In this document: in pieces, positions 1 to 15,000 of the stretch
Position numbering within the stretch: the stretch's first letter is position 1
How the letters are laid out: each line of letters begins with the position of its first letter
Assembly: GCA_030549495.1 (NCBI GenBank)
Contig: JAUIRK010000836.1
Span: 1-64,000, forward strand
Direction: 5' to 3'
From: Nectonema munidae
Taxonomy: Eukaryota; Nematomorpha; Nectonematoida; Nectonematidae
Length of the DNA: 64,000 nt
Made by a program: the position numbers and the translations under genes
The notes under the pieces: model-generated
Databases searched by the model: none
The model's input: only the letters and a program-made list of their open reading frames with translations
What the model was told of the DNA's origin: nothing

Positions 1-41
1 AAACATCTAATTAAATTTTTTTACAGGAAGATAAAATTTAC

Positions 42-83
42 CTTCTGGACAAACACTTGCGTCAGTAGTGCACACACCCAGAT
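42..83 (-). CDS. NIDO-AMOP gene exon 16: start of a further Cys-rich module
   Basis: A 42-nt phase 1-1 exon lies between tgcctttttacag and GAAG|GTAAAT. It encodes DLGVCTTDASVCPE, the first third of another EGF-type module. The gene runs off the left edge of the window. Confidence 0.62.
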
Positions 84-3000
84 CTGTAAAAAGGCAAAGA
101 TGAGAGTTATGGGAATACGAAACTCGAAATAAAGATGATTTTAAATCTCCATCGAACCTTCGCAGCCTTTTTTGATGTAGTTGTATTTTTGACCAGTGGA
201 GCATTGACATATGTAGCCGGGGAAGATATTTATGCACGTGGCATTTCTGCACACGCTATCTTCACATTCATCCTTGTCTATATACGAAAGTTTAAATCAA
301 GTGTAAAAAACATCATAAATTGGTAAAACTACATTGAGAAAGAGGAATTAATTAATACGAGTCAAGCAATCATGGACACGAACTGTCTATCATGTGTTTT
401 CAGAACTATTTCTTGATTGACACTTAACTTTTTCTCCATCAAATCTATATGAAAGTATATATTTATTTATACTGGACCCCTCCCTCACACATCAAAATTA
501 GCGTAATGATGAAGTCACATTTATGCATCCCTCCTCTTTACGAAACCCAGTTATCACGCTTATAGAAGAAGAATTTAGTTCGAATATAAAAAGAAATGAC
601 ATTTTAATCACATAATTTACTTCTGTCACAGAAATTAAGGTTTATAATGCATTTTTTACATTTTAAAAAGTTTATGCTTTTTTTCAACTCTTAATTAATC
701 TTTTATAGAAACATCAAGTTATATATGATATTCTCTAATATTTACTAGCAACCACCACAGGAGAAAGATGAAATTTTCGTGAACTTGTCCCTCGATTTAT
801 TGTTATGTCTTCCCCCAAAAGATTTGACCAGGCTAGAAAGGGAGTGGGGTCAAAGTCTCGCCCAACCAAAAAAACGGCTGTAGTTGCCGAACTTGCGAAT
901 TGAGGAATCGTTCTCGACATTTGCATCCTCGGAATGTAGATGTCGTTCTATCCGCATGAAGGCATTGCCTTTTCGAATCACCAATGGTTTCTTCCCACCA
1001 ACAACCAAGTCAGCCTTTTTACGTACGCACACGACATCACCATTATATCTAATAACCAGGACGATGAAAAATTGACCCAAAAAATTAGAAAAAAATTGAC
1101 TTTTTAAAGTTTCATTGAATTGAACAACTATGAACACTTTAGAGAAAGTATTGAAAATTATTTCAAAGAATCCATAACTTTGTATACAACAACAAATAAT
1201 TAATGACATTTTTTGATTTAAAATTCGATCATTTTCTAGCAGTTTTTCCAGTTTAGAAAAAGATCTTTCTACTTCTAAATTTAAAACTTGACAATTTTGT
1301 AATTTGGGATAAGTACTGCGAGAGATTTGAGAGTTTTCCATATTCATGATTTTATTGATTTCATTTTATTTGTATCTATTTTCAAGAAAACTTTTAACGC
1401 CACATTCGTCTTAAATGAAATAATGTTGAAACAAGTGAAGGTATCTTCGACTGAAAAAGTCTCTATGTTGACCTTTTCCTACTAAATCAATGAATCGTGA
1501 ATATTCTCTAATTATTATTGTCAGCAAGTTTTGAGACAGTTTTTCTTTTTTAACAATTTCTTGAAATTTGGCAATAAAATTCCATCATCATCATTAATTT
1601 CTTCACTGCTGGAAGATTTTAATGAAAATATTTTGCTGCTTGCAACCAATTTGTCAATTTCGTTACAATTGGAACTGAGGTTTGAAAAGAGAACGTCTTT
1701 TTCTATTACTAATTTTGAATGATGCCGGTAATCTATAATTTTGCAGGATAACTTAACTTTTAAGGTAAACTTGTGTAAAAGATGTGAAAAACATGCAATG
1801 ATAAAAAAGTTAGGGAATAAAATTCTCTATCTTCTGCAGCGGATATATCGTATGTAACTGCGTTTGTCAACAAAAAAAAATTGTCTTACAAAAAACTTCT
1901 TCATGTTTAACCTCAGTCAAGCAAACTTTACAGTAAAACCTTTTATTGGATGAAAAAATACCCAACTATTGTGGAAGTGTTGTTATAAAGAAGAATTCTT
2001 GTATGTATCGCTTATAACAATTTTAGGCACATTGAATCAAAAAGTGTTAAATATAAAAATTGACTTTATTGACCTAAACTCGAAAAATTGACTTTAATTG
2101 ACTTAAAAATTTGAAATTAGTTCACAATTTTTTAGACTAAACAGGTAAAGATCTTCAAAGAGTTTTTGCTAAACGGAAATAAAAGTTGACTTTATTGACT
2201 TTTACTCGCCCTTCTAATAACCAAAGCATCACAAAAGCCACTCTCAATGCACAAGCAATATACAGAAATGGCTGATCGATAATTATTACAACTTAACCAC
2301 GCAAAGTCCATTCTTTACAGTTTACACAATATAATTGTTCTGAACACAACACAAACCTCAACATAAATCCTAAATGAAAGGCAAAGAGTATAGAATATTG
2401 ATACCAACACATTTGAAACCATCGCCAATTGCGTACTTGGGACATGTGTCGCATACAATTTTGTCGTTCTCTTCCACACTGCATGCCGCCATTTTATAAC
2501 AAGGGGCCAAAGAACAGTAACTGTGTTCGCATTTTTTTCCGAAGTGTAGCTCATCGCATTCACAATGTCCCTGCGCAAAAAAGGTAATTTTTTAAATAAG
2601 TTTCAAAAGCTGGAGAACATATAAAATAAATTTCAGTAGCATTATGTATAATTTTTAATTCTTTTTTCAGAGAGCCTTTTTGAAATTTAAGATTTTGCAA
2701 AAAAATTGTCAAGACAAAATAATAAATGTGGGGTGTAAATTCTACCGATAAAAATTTGTTCCAAAACAATTTTTACCAGGAAAATTAAATCCAAAGAAAA
2801 TTACATCAAAAGTTAAAGCAATCCACAAGAGTTACCTTTTTTATTATGGATATATTTTTATGACTTGGGTGTAAAATCTTATTTAATCTAGCATGTGTTT
2901 AGGAATTATTTTAGATTAGGTTTAATCTCGGATCAACTTTTAAACTTTTTTTTAGCTATCTTAATAATACTCACTATTTCTTCTTTAATCTTTTCAAGAA

Positions 3001-6000
3001 TATATAAATATCATTTATGATTTTTTTTATTCACTTTTTTATAGTTTATTTGGTGGATTTTTTATGGGTGAAATTTTTGAAAGACGAAATAATGATTATG
3101 AAGGTATTAGTAGAAAAATGAAATTTTTTACTTTAAACCTGTTTGGAGGAGTAGTATGCGAGATTTTGTCGACAAAACTTGATACACCTTTGTGTGAAGG
3201 TTTACGTGAATTACGAGTCACTTTTCATATGTGTAATTTGCAAAAATTCAACTTACTTATTCACGCATGCTAGAATAGAATCCGAAAGAAAAAAAATTAT
3301 TATTTTTTTTTATAATTTTAAATATTATGAATTAGACAACTTTAATATCATTTTTGATACACGCTTAATAAGATGTTTTGGCAAATCTTTGTTAAGAATA
3401 ATATTTGGACCCTATCAGTATTCTTTTAGTGAGGATTCGTGAAACTATCTTACTACAATCCTCGTTCATATTTTTCAATCATAGTATGACAGCGCTTCGT
3501 GAAATATATATATATATATGCACACATGCAATCAGAGTGATGGAGAATGTAATCGATCTATACTTAGTTTCTATAATCTCCAATATAATTATATACACAA
3601 GAAAACGAATAAAAACTAGGCTCACAAAAAATAGTTCTCCTCTTTTGAGCCTTTTTCAACTAAAACACAAACACATCACTTGACGGCTGAGAGTTTGAAT
3701 ATATACACAGTAGATCAATTATGACGCGGTCCATTAAAACGCAGGATCTAGTATAACGAGGATGGGATCTTGCCTCTCGTTTTTTATGGTTACATAACGT
3801 TCCTTCCAGTAGATCTGTAATTTGTTGAAAATAGTTCATTAAACTTAATCTAAGAAAATGGCATCACTTTGCCAAGCAAAACATTGAATTTCATGTTGTT
3901 GAACAATATAGCAAGATTTAATTTTCTTTGTTCTGTCACAGCAGTTTTACAGTATTGATTAGGAAAAAAATAAGAAGAAACCTGGGCCAGTAAGCCTAAA
4001 GAGTTTTTAGAGAAGAACAACGGAATCATTGGTTGACATTTTCCGAATTTTCCGCAATCACAAATCACGATGTTCGGAGAATAGGCGTGAATGATATCTC
4101 CAAACTTGCCCAACTGGTAAAGAGTGAGTGGTGATGCGTTACACGAGTAGTGTTCTTTGGAAACGCTGGAACAGTCTTTATGTTCAAGATTTGAAAGTAA
4201 AAGGTCCAATGTTTTGCTGTAAAAAATGCATTAATAAACTATAAAAGATTCATATCTTGTTGTAAGAATAACTTCATGACAATAGTGGGTTGTGATACCG
4301 AATGGAATTCATACAATTTTTTAGTTTCTCGGGGTTGTCATTTTTATAGCTTCTGAATATTGTTTACAAATTGGACTAAAGAAGTTGGTCAGCTTCAGAA
4401 TGAGCTGCTTCCAGTCAGCACCACGTGTAGGTCTCTTTATGCTGTCCCATAAAGGTTTAAAAATTGAAATACAACTTATGAATTTTTTTTTAATCAATAT
4501 TGAATTCTTACTATCACTAATCAGTAAATCTTATTATCTTTTTGTTTTTGTTGGATTTTGTTTTCCAAAAACTTAAGAGTTTTTTTTAAAGAAAAAAATC
4601 AGAAAAAGTTTTAGAGAAAAGTTTGAGCTAAAAATTTTTTATAATAAATTTTAACCAAATAAGTGTTTATTAAAAAATGTTAGATTGAAAAGTTTGAATT
4701 CAAGAAATTGTGATTAAATTGTAAGTTTGGTGTATAATTTAACCTAATACATATGGCTAATTCGCCATGCTCCAAGTTCCAATGAAGCGGAATTAGTGAT
4801 ATATATTCAATCACAAATACAGAAAGAATAAAAAGCCTCATTTTGTAATCTACTAAAAATGACCTTAAAAACTACTATACCACAAATATTTACTCCACAC
4901 CAAAAAGATCTTTTTTTTATTCCGCGCTTTTAACTGTGAGCATACTTTGAAAGAATTTTAACGATTACACAAGTGTTAAATTAAAAAAAAAATAAAAAGA
5001 TATTTCACACTTTGAAATAAAATAAAATTTATTGGTTACTTGAACATAAAACAAGTTTTCGAAATTTTTTTCCAAAATCAATTATTTTTGTAAAAAATAA
5101 GTAAAAAAATTGAAAAAGTACTAAGTAGTAGACAAGTATTAATCTTAAATTTTAAGACTTTTTAAAAATATAAAAGCTAGAACTTGCTAAAAAAAATATA
5201 AAAACTAGAATATTGCTAAGAACAAATGTTTCAATTTATATTCTAGACGCAAGTCATATTTCAAATCTTTCAATGTTTGTTCAAATATTATAGCATTTCT
5301 CTATTGATTACACTGTGATTTCAAAAAATATGTACTTTATACAATAAAACTGCAAAATTTTTAAGATACATATTTACGATGAGCGAGATAAATATCATGA
5401 TTTTCTAGATCTCATCTGAAAGCTTCATGATGTTTAAAGATTTTAGCCTAAAATGATGCTATATACTTTCCTCTCCATAAGTTTATGTAGTTTGCTTTCC
5501 TTTTCTCAATGGTGTTGTCCGTTTGCGATATGATGAAGCCAACATTATCGTCATAAGAATCAAAGCTAATGGACGCCATTTCCTTCACATTCAAAACCAC
5601 ATATGGTGGGCCTGTTATTCTTTTTCCATCTATAAATAAAAAGTTGTAAATGAGACTTAAAGCCATTTTTGGAGTCGAAGAAAAGAATGACATTGCGTGT
5701 GAAACCAGTTAGTGATATGAGGAAGCAAAATGGAGTTTTAAAGAGTAGGAAATAATCTTTTGTATGTCTTAGAATGCCTATAATCTAACTAAGTTTGCGT
5801 GAAAGTCCATTGGAGTGATTACCCCAAGGCCAATTGTAGGGGATGGTGCGAATCAATACGTTAAAACTGTGTACTTTATCATACAAAATTTTTTTATTAC
5901 TTTTCCATACACAAAAAATTAAAGTGAAATGTTTTGTTGGGTTGGTTTTCGAAGTATTGTCTATCACTAAAGCATGCGTTTATTTTATATTGACATGCTG

Positions 6001-9000
6001 CCGTGCTGCAAATATTCATTAGAAATATTCTTCCCAGACACGCTGATGTTAACATTGTCAGCATACAAATATATTTTAACGTCTTTAATTGATATATATA
6101 TATGTGTTGAATAAGAGGGGTGTGGGATAGAACAATGAGGAAGGCCTGATAAAGTTTGAGTACATGAAGAAAAGTGATTATTTATAAAGAAGAAGAAGAA
6201 GGTAATCTATTTGTCATCTCAGAAATGAAAAATTGAGAGGCACATGGAGAAAAACGAAGCTTACAAAGTTGTTCAAACATAATAATGGCGGAATAAAGAG
6301 TCAAACGCTTTCGTTATATCTAAAAACGGAGGAGTAACTCCTTGTTTGACATCTAACAGACCAATGATATTGCTTAAGAAAGGACGGTGTAGTGTTTTAG
6401 CAGGGACTTGATTCATGAACCGAAATAGTTGATTAGAACGAAGGTTGTTTTGTGATAAGTAGATGTTAATAATATCATGAAAAATTAATTATAATATCAG
6501 CATTGTATGGACCGATAAATTCAGCATCTCCAAAGCATGCACTATAGAAACGCAAGAATCGTGACATAATTAAATCTTTTCATTACAATTTAAAATACGC
6601 AAAAAAAGAATTATGAAACCTATGTGATTTCATCATTCATATCAAAGAAAGGGAGCAAGTTTGGTTTCCTTACGCTAAATGATTTTCCGATACTCGTTTG
6701 TTCAAATTTTGAAGAATTTTTAGTATGAAAATCCTACAAATAAATATTGTTTAATTAACGAAAAATAAATTAGATGATTCATGATTTAAAATTTTAAAAA
6801 TATACACACACATATTATATAATTTATTAACCGAGAAGAAAAGCCTAAAAAAAGGCGGGTGCAATAAAAGGTTGTGATATACTTACAATTAAAGTCAAAC
6901 TTTGTAAATGACAAATGTAAGAGGGGAAAGTTTGAGTAATCCATTGATCAACATTTTGTCCTTACAGAAAAAATCAAGGCGCTTCTTGAATGCATGCAAA
7001 GAAGGGAAATAAGGTACTTTGAAAAGTTATTCCACTCATTGAAAAAGTTTTCTGCATCATCTTTTTTTCGTGAGATCTTAAGCTTCTTAGTAAAACAGTA
7101 TGGTGGACATGTTTTTGTTGATTATATATTGCAGACCGTTATCATATCGTTTCGTTTATATCTGTACGCCAAGGAAGGCAAGGGCAATTTACGCAGTCTT
7201 TCTGGTATAATAATTCAAATCTTCAAGCATCGATTCACTCATTCCATTTTCAAATATTTTCTCCACTTATTTTGTCACTGGAGGTTAATTTACTTCAATT
7301 ACGCAAATCGCGTTGATATATAGTACGCACATTCGCTATCTGCTTATTCACCCTCTCGTCCTCTTCTTTGCTACGTGTTTTCCCGCTCCTGATCTTAGTA
7401 AGATATTTCACTTCTTTCTTTTGCACTTGTTCCAATTCTGTCATGTCCTTAGATCCGTTGGATGATAGATAAACATTGAGGGGGGAGGGGGTCGTATCAA
7501 GGCTTTGTATGGTGGCATAACTATTGTCGCATCGAAGGCAGTGAAGTGTCGGAAGACTAGGAAGAATATCGGATACGCTTTTGAAAAATGAAATTTAAAT
7601 TTGAGTTCTTTGACAGTAGCGATGCCCAGATCACTGTTGATGTAAGCTGAACGCGCTATGTAGTAGATAATGTTCTTTTTGTTCCAATTCGAAGATGGCT
7701 ACACTACGAAAAATTGAGATCCATCCCCCAAGTGTTGCGCCCATCGTACAGAGTAAAAAGGTCAGCTTGTAAAGATTTGTGGGATATGTGAGTGAACGCA
7801 CAATAGATCTTGAGATCATCGGTGAAATGTTACAAATACGCCTTCCTTCCAGAACTCTACCCATTTCATTTATCACTGAAAAATGATGTTTGGCAAATAT
7901 GATCAACATACAAAGTAATGTCAAATTCTAGATTAGTTGTTTGTAGTAAAATGTATATATTTTGCTAACAATAGTAAACTTAATAGTAGTACTTTACACT
8001 TATACAAATGCATTATTTTTTTAATTGTTTGAATATGCCTTTTCCAAAGTTTCCTAATATTTTATAGAAGCATAATTTTTATATCAGATTAATAAGAATT
8101 TTTTTAATATAAATTAAAAATATGTTTAGTGAACATTACATTCTTGTATAGTAAAATTCAAAAGTAAACCAAATTTTTCTGCTTTGTTTATATTTTTAAA
8201 AAATTTGTTTTTTTATAAATAAGATAAAACAAAATTTTTTAATAATACAAATTAAATTTATAAACTTGATTAGTAGATTCATGATAATTATTCAATTTTA
8301 TATTATAATTAAATTTTTTTTGAAATGTATTTAAAAACAAAGAAGCGAAAGTTCATCGTATGAAATCATTAAAATAGAACTAAGGATAAATCAAGACTCT
8401 CAACATCTCCTTCAACGATAAAAGATTATTCAGTTTACGCATAACAGGACTTTCGTATTTTTCGCATGTTGCCACTCCTTGCAATTGAAAATACAACTGG
8501 CACACACTTAGATCTTGCTGGCAACAACTTGTGTACAAATTGCGGAATTTCGTTTCTTCTTCTTCTCCTCCATTCTTTTGCCTAAAATGGATGACATTTC
8601 TCTTGTGAAGATTACTTTTAAATTGGATTCACGATAAATTAAGCTGAAAAACTTCTCAAAATACTTTGTACAGAATACACTGGTAGTATGTATGTCTTAG
8701 CGTGTTGAGATAAAAATTAGAAACTTCTTACAAACTGCTAATAAGTCATAAGTTCTAGTTCATTAGTTAAAAAACTTCCAGCTGTTTTTTGATTTGGGGT
8801 AGGGGTGCAACGGATAGTCTATCCAACAGGATATTTCGCCGGATAGCGACAATTATTTGATATTCGGCATGAACGCCGGGTAATTCTTATAACCGGCAGG
8901 ATAAACCGGATAGTTACAAACAAATTATCATTAAATGTTTACTTTTAAAAAAGCTCAAAACTAATAAGAGTAAGTTTTTAATGACAAAAAGTTCACAATT

Positions 9001-12000
9001 TGAGTTTATTTCAAAGAATTAACTAACAAATAAGTCATGTCAAAAAATTTCTTGGCATTGTGATGAACGAATAAAAGCATTTATCCTTTTTCAGCCAAAA
9101 GTTTGGTTCTTTTTTATTCAAAAATGTTTCCATATTCGGAAAAGAGTCTCTCTGAGTACACTGATGAAGCAGGCGTGCATAAGTGTTTGGCTGTTAGATG
9201 CTTTAGCAAAGGAAATTTTTCTTCCTGCCTCCAATATTGCAAGGGACATTTTTTCTTTCCAAAAGTGGGGTGCGGAGATAGGCTTCCAACTCTCTGGCTG
9301 CCTCATCTTCAATATCATTTTTCGACACATTTTTTATTTTGTTTGAATTTCCATTGGTTTCAGCAATTTCTTGGAAGCAAGCCATGAAATCATCTTTGCT
9401 TTCATCCTTAAGTAACATTATGCTTGGAGAGTCAGGGCGAGCAGCTTCACCAAGAGTTTCCGTCTCCATATTCTTTTTAACAACGTTGTGATTTGATAGT
9501 AGCTCTTTGGAAACTAATGTTTTCCCAAATGTCTTGTCTTTAAGAAATTGGGCTTTAAAACGTGGATTAAGTATTGTTGGCAGAACATATATCGGGTTCG
9601 TCATGAAGTTGAGACCTCAAACCGAATCATTGAAAAATCTACTACGAAGAGAAGTCAAGAGTCTCTGTTTAGTTTTTTTGATGCCTTCTTTATCAGTGGC
9701 CTTTTCAAAGTATCTTTCAAGAGTGCTTACATTGGGAATTACAGTTGAAAGAAGACATGACTCCGCAGTTGTCAATATCCGGCAGGATATTTAGATCTAC
9801 TATATTTATCCGGTATCCGGGCGGATTGTAAATTGAGCTATCCGGTGCACCTCTAATTTGGGGTATGGGAGATGTTCTTTCTATGAAGAACAGTTATTCT
9901 CAATGGATATTCTGGTATGATTGGATGTCAAGCGAAGAATTTTGGATTTGATGCGATTTAAAAAGGTTACTTACCTGCAAATATATCTTTGGATAAATTT
10001 TTCAAGAGACCATAGACAACGTTCAATATATTTTTGACTATTGAGAAAGTTTTTAACATTTCACTTCAATTTTGCATAATGTGTGTTTATGCGAACAAAG
10101 TGAGAAAATGATAAAAGCATTGTGATGAAAAGATATTGAAGGATTTATTCGAATTGTACTCTCAAATACGGAACCAAAAGAACCATGAACTCTATAAAAC
10201 AAGCAATAACACACCACTAAAAGCTTGTGACTAAATTAGTCGTTCCTAAAGTCTTTATGCTGGCGACCTCTTTCTATGTAATGTTCTTTATTTTTAATAA
10301 AAGTTTCAGGTACTTGAAAGTAACAATTGCAAACAAAGCCTGTAATTTGTATTAACTTTTGTCTATTTTAATTGTTAACCCATTAAGTCCCAATGTTTCC
10401 ATTTGGGAATATGGTACTTAATTGGTTAATCAAATTAAGATATGGCGGGTCCTCACATTCCTCGTATTTATATCATATATTCCATCTCAAAGGATGAAAT
10501 ATGGTTAAAAACAATTGTTACGATTCTCCCTTAATTTGATTGGTTAAAACAAAAAATTATTTAAAATTTTTATGCAATCAGATCAAAGAGATTGCGAGTA
10601 TTCCATCCTCCCGTAGAAAAAAATACTATAATCTTATAAGCATATATATATATAAGATAGATTATTTTTTACATCTCTCAACATTTTTGTTGTCCACCAA
10701 AAATTTGGGCCAATTTCAAGTGGTCGCCAACACTGATCTAGATACTTCGCTTTGTTGACACAACTTTTTAATTCGAAAATAAGATTCAAGCAAACTTACG
10801 AAATCCAGCGCGACGGAAAAGCTGAGATGAGAGAGTAATCATGCTTTGAATAACAGCATTTGAATTTTAGTATCGATTCATTCTTTGATATTGCACAGTT
10901 TTCTTCCGTGTTGAAACTTGATTGAAAAGAAAGAAACAAAAATGATAGTAAATATCATCTTTTAATTTTTATTATAAAGCATTTAAGTAGTTTAATTTGT
11001 TAGTTAGTAGCAAAAAATGCAAAATTTATTTTGAAGCGGTGAAGTTGCACCAAACCAACTCAAACCTATATTCAATTTTCTATCCGGGTCTATAAAGCTG
11101 TTACTGCCAGGTTTGATATCCAGAGCTTAAATTAATCCCTTAAGGATCACAAATTTTGAAACAACCCTTCTGATTTCTTTTTCATTACCATTTTATATAG
11201 TTAACCCTTTCGTGACCAGTGTATCATATATGATACATAAACAATATTACCTTCGTCTGCTTTTTCAAATAATTTTGTATCTTCTGCTTTTTAATAAATA
11301 TCGTCTGATTTTTCTGGTCTCCAAAGGGTTAACGCAGGCGCTTTTTATTCGTTGGGACACCAGAGCAAAAAGAATTTTACAAAAAGAGATTACAAAAAGA
11401 AATTTTATTCTGCTTTCTTACTTTTTGTCTAGGGATGCTTGAACAAAGTTACAAGGACACCTTTCAATGCTTCTTGGATCTTCATTTTTCGGGCGAATCA
11501 CAAAGTCTGATTCCTCTACGTCAATGTAATTTGAGAAGCAATTCTTTACTTTCTTGCTAGCTTCTTCCTGCAAAGCGAATTCCTTGCTAAAGTATATCCC
11601 TGCAAAGGAAACACAGAGAAAATCTGTGTAGAAAATATGGAATAGGAAAAAAATTTCACTAAGTAAAATCGAATTGAGAGAATAGAAATAAACTTAAATT
11701 TCGAAGTCCTCATATATACCGGAGCTATATAAGTTTGAATATTAAAATTTTCAGAGTTTCAATTATTTTTAAATAATAGTACTCGCTCTCATATAAAATT
11801 TTTTTTTTTAATTTAATGTCAAATTTTGTTTCAAATGTTTGAAAAAAAAATTTTTTTTTAATTTTTTTTTATATCTGATTTAGATTTTGAATTAGAATGC
11901 TACATTTTCTCTCTTTTTCAATAGAACGCTTTTTGGCGTCAACATTTAGTTAGATAGATAGATAAAAAAGAAAGACAGTTAAATTGTTGTTATTTAACTA

Positions 12001-15000
12001 AATAATATTTAGTTTATTTGTTTCTATTATTGAAACAAATAGTATTTGTTTAAAATAAAATTATTTTAACAATAATTAACTTGAATATAACAATGAGAAA
12101 TTTTACTTTGCGTTCCCGGATAGACTTGAACAAGATTGACTGAAACAAACATCATGTATATCTATGATACAAGATAACTTTAAATTCGTTTTAAAATAGT
12201 CTTTATATATCCAAGAAATGCAATCTTTAGAAAATTACATTTTATTTATATACCTTATATGAAGAAGTACCGACATATTTATGAAACTGAGAATGTTGCA
12301 GTAATTTCAAAATGGAAACCCTCAAGTGTTGATTCTAAAAAGATAAATTCAGCCCAAACCGACATTGCCATCAAATTTGATTGGGTGATTCAAGATATCA
12401 AATACCAATTAAAATGCCACGCAAAGAAGTACCCTAGCATTTTTTGGTCCCCAAATCAAGTAAAAAGAATGAGAGTAAAAAGGGTGAAATAAAAAACTAA
12501 CCATCGTCTTTTTGTAAACTCGTAACGTGTCGCCCAAAGTCGTTAAAATTTTGCACGCTCAAAATGTCAAAACGCGTTCGATTAATGACACTTCCCACCA
12601 GAGCATCAACAAAGCCATTTGCGACAAAATCAACGCCACTCTGATTTGAGAATAAAAACCAAATTCTCACGTTATTTTCTTCTTCGTTCATGGACAAGAC
12701 AAATTGAAAACTCATTTTCTGATTGCCCATCTGAAAGTGAGAATACATTTGCAAAATTTCAATTCAGATTTTGCAATCCTTCATCTTACCCAAAAAATAA
12801 GTATAATATGCAGGATTCTAGGGCATTAATTCATAGGGGACAAACCCGGTTTACCCGCAAAAAAATAATCTATCAATTGATTTGTTTTAGTGTGCATATT
12901 TATTTCCACTAAATTCATCGTGAAATTAGTTTGGCGCTTCCGCAACTTCATTAAATTAGATTGCATCGCATTACATTGTGAAATGAACAATATAATGAAT
13001 GCTTTTATAGGGCTAATAATTGTAAGGGTTTTTGAGCCCTGTTCAACTTCCATCTGAAGAATTGATATCGAGGATTGCTTTAAGCGGTTGACCTTAAATC
13101 CTTTAATAGTGAAGTAAAGAAAAAATAAATTGAATTTTAGCTTGTTGAAAAATGGGAATTACCAAAAGATTTCTTTGAAAAGTTTTATGTTATACTTGCA
13201 TTCAAGAACTATTTTATAAATTCCTTTGAGAAAGTTTTTTCAAAAAAGTAGGTTTTTTTAATCTAAGATTCTTATCAGTGACTGATAAATTATGCTTAAT
13301 ATTTTGAATTTTCTAGTTCTACTAACAAACTATTTTTTTTGCTAAAAAATGACAAAATATATTCAAGCAACAAAATATTCTGGAGGCTTAAAATGTTTAC
13401 AAGAGATTTAAAAACTTTTTTCCAAATCATTTAAAATTATTTTATGTAATAAAGTTGATTCAAGGCATGAAAATACTAAAAAAAACTATTAAAAAAAAAA
13501 GGATTCTGACGTGATTTCCCTTACGTGTTCACTGTTTCGAGTTTGATGAAGAACAACTTTGTTCCAGGTAACGATAGCGAGAAATGAGATCTTTTCCTTT
13601 ACATCATTTTCACTTTTCAAATCGCTTGTCATTTCCATTAGAATTTTTCTAAGAATAAATACAACGCAAATTTTCATCCAATCAACATCAAAGAACTCAA
13701 GATTAAGATAAATTGGAAATTTATATGTGTATATTCATATGGAGAACATAATATAAGAAATGTTAAATAAATTTATCAAATCAATTAGCTGAATTAGTTC
13801 GTTTGCAAAATAAGTGACAAATAATGCTAATTCGATAAACCAATGAAAACAAAGGAGCTTTATAATTGACAGTAAATGAAGTATGTTCTCACTTGAAGGA
13901 TTGAGGTAGGACATTTTGACAACTCTTGAATTTGAAGTAGGAATCAAAGCGAACATTTTTGAAGGAGTATTTATTGAAGCACCACGTTAAAACGCCACTG
14001 TCTATTTCAAATTCGTTATCCATCCAATCTGCCCACAGAGGAAAGAAAAAAACTTCATCGTGATTCGCCACAATTCGTTTGGGATTCGGTAAAATGAAAG
14101 GAGCTTGAGTAGATATGAAACCGTTAGTGTTAACCTTGAAACAAAATTATTCAAAAAAGGGGTTAGACCTAAAAGTAGAGATAAAAAATGATACTTCAAA
14201 AGCTTAAACCAAAATTGAAATATAATGAAAAAGGGAAATCAAGTGTTCTCTTTTTTTCGAGAATGATTGGCTGTTATGATTTTTTGGTTACCTATAAGAA
14301 AGGTCAAGAAAGTGGTTAAATCACCCTGACAGATTTTGTTTTATTTGTGGACAATATATTTTAAAATCTCCAAAATCTATAATTACTTCGGATATATACC
14401 ATTTTCATTTTAAATTCGTCCTTTTTCATTTTATATTCGCCTTTTTTCATATTCGTCTTTTTTCATTTCAAATTCGTCTTTTTCATTTCAAATTCGTCTT
14501 TTTTCATTTCAAATTCGTCTTTTTTCATTTCAAGTTCGTCTTTTTTCATTTCAAATTCGTCTTTTTTCATTTCAAATTCGTCTTTTTTCATTTCAAATTC
14601 GTCCTTTTTCATTTAAATTCGTCTTTTTTCATATCAAATTCGTCCTTTTTCATTTAAATTCGTCTTTTTTCATATCAAATTCATCCTTTTTCATTTAAAT
14701 TAGTCTTTTTTCATTTTAAATTGGTCTTTGAATTTTCAAGTTGCTTTTGTTAATTTTATTTCAAATGCTTCTCTTTGCATTTGGAATTAGTTTTTTTTTT
14801 AATTATAATTTTGTTTTTTCAATTAATCTTATTTTTGCTTAATGGTGTATCTACGAAAATCCATTTTGAAAAAACTTGGCTAACATGTACAAAAAATTAA
14901 GAACTGAAATAGCTAATTAAAACTGAAAATTTAATTAAAATTTTTGAGAATTATGTATTTTATTATATAAAGATGGTCATTTCTGTCAGAATAACCTTTA

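Noticed and set aside
850-1347. A 165-codon minus-strand frame as one protein
   Set aside because: It runs from a hAT C-terminus across the element boundary at 1057 into unrelated flanking DNA, so it is a chance fusion.
7631-7881. Alternative exon of the NIDO-AMOP gene from the good acceptor at 7881
   Set aside because: It keeps phase with exon 9 but shows no family motif and would need a poor donor (CAACA|GTGATC). The shorter exon with FTLYDG was preferred, though this one is not excluded.
12259-12492. Plus-strand frame of 77 codons next to exon 5
   Set aside because: It lies in an intron on the opposite strand, has no motif, and its length is within chance for this composition.
14403-14740. 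CRISPR-like regular repeat
   Set aside because: The units are contiguous, with no spacers of constant length, and the DNA is animal nuclear. It is a minisatellite.
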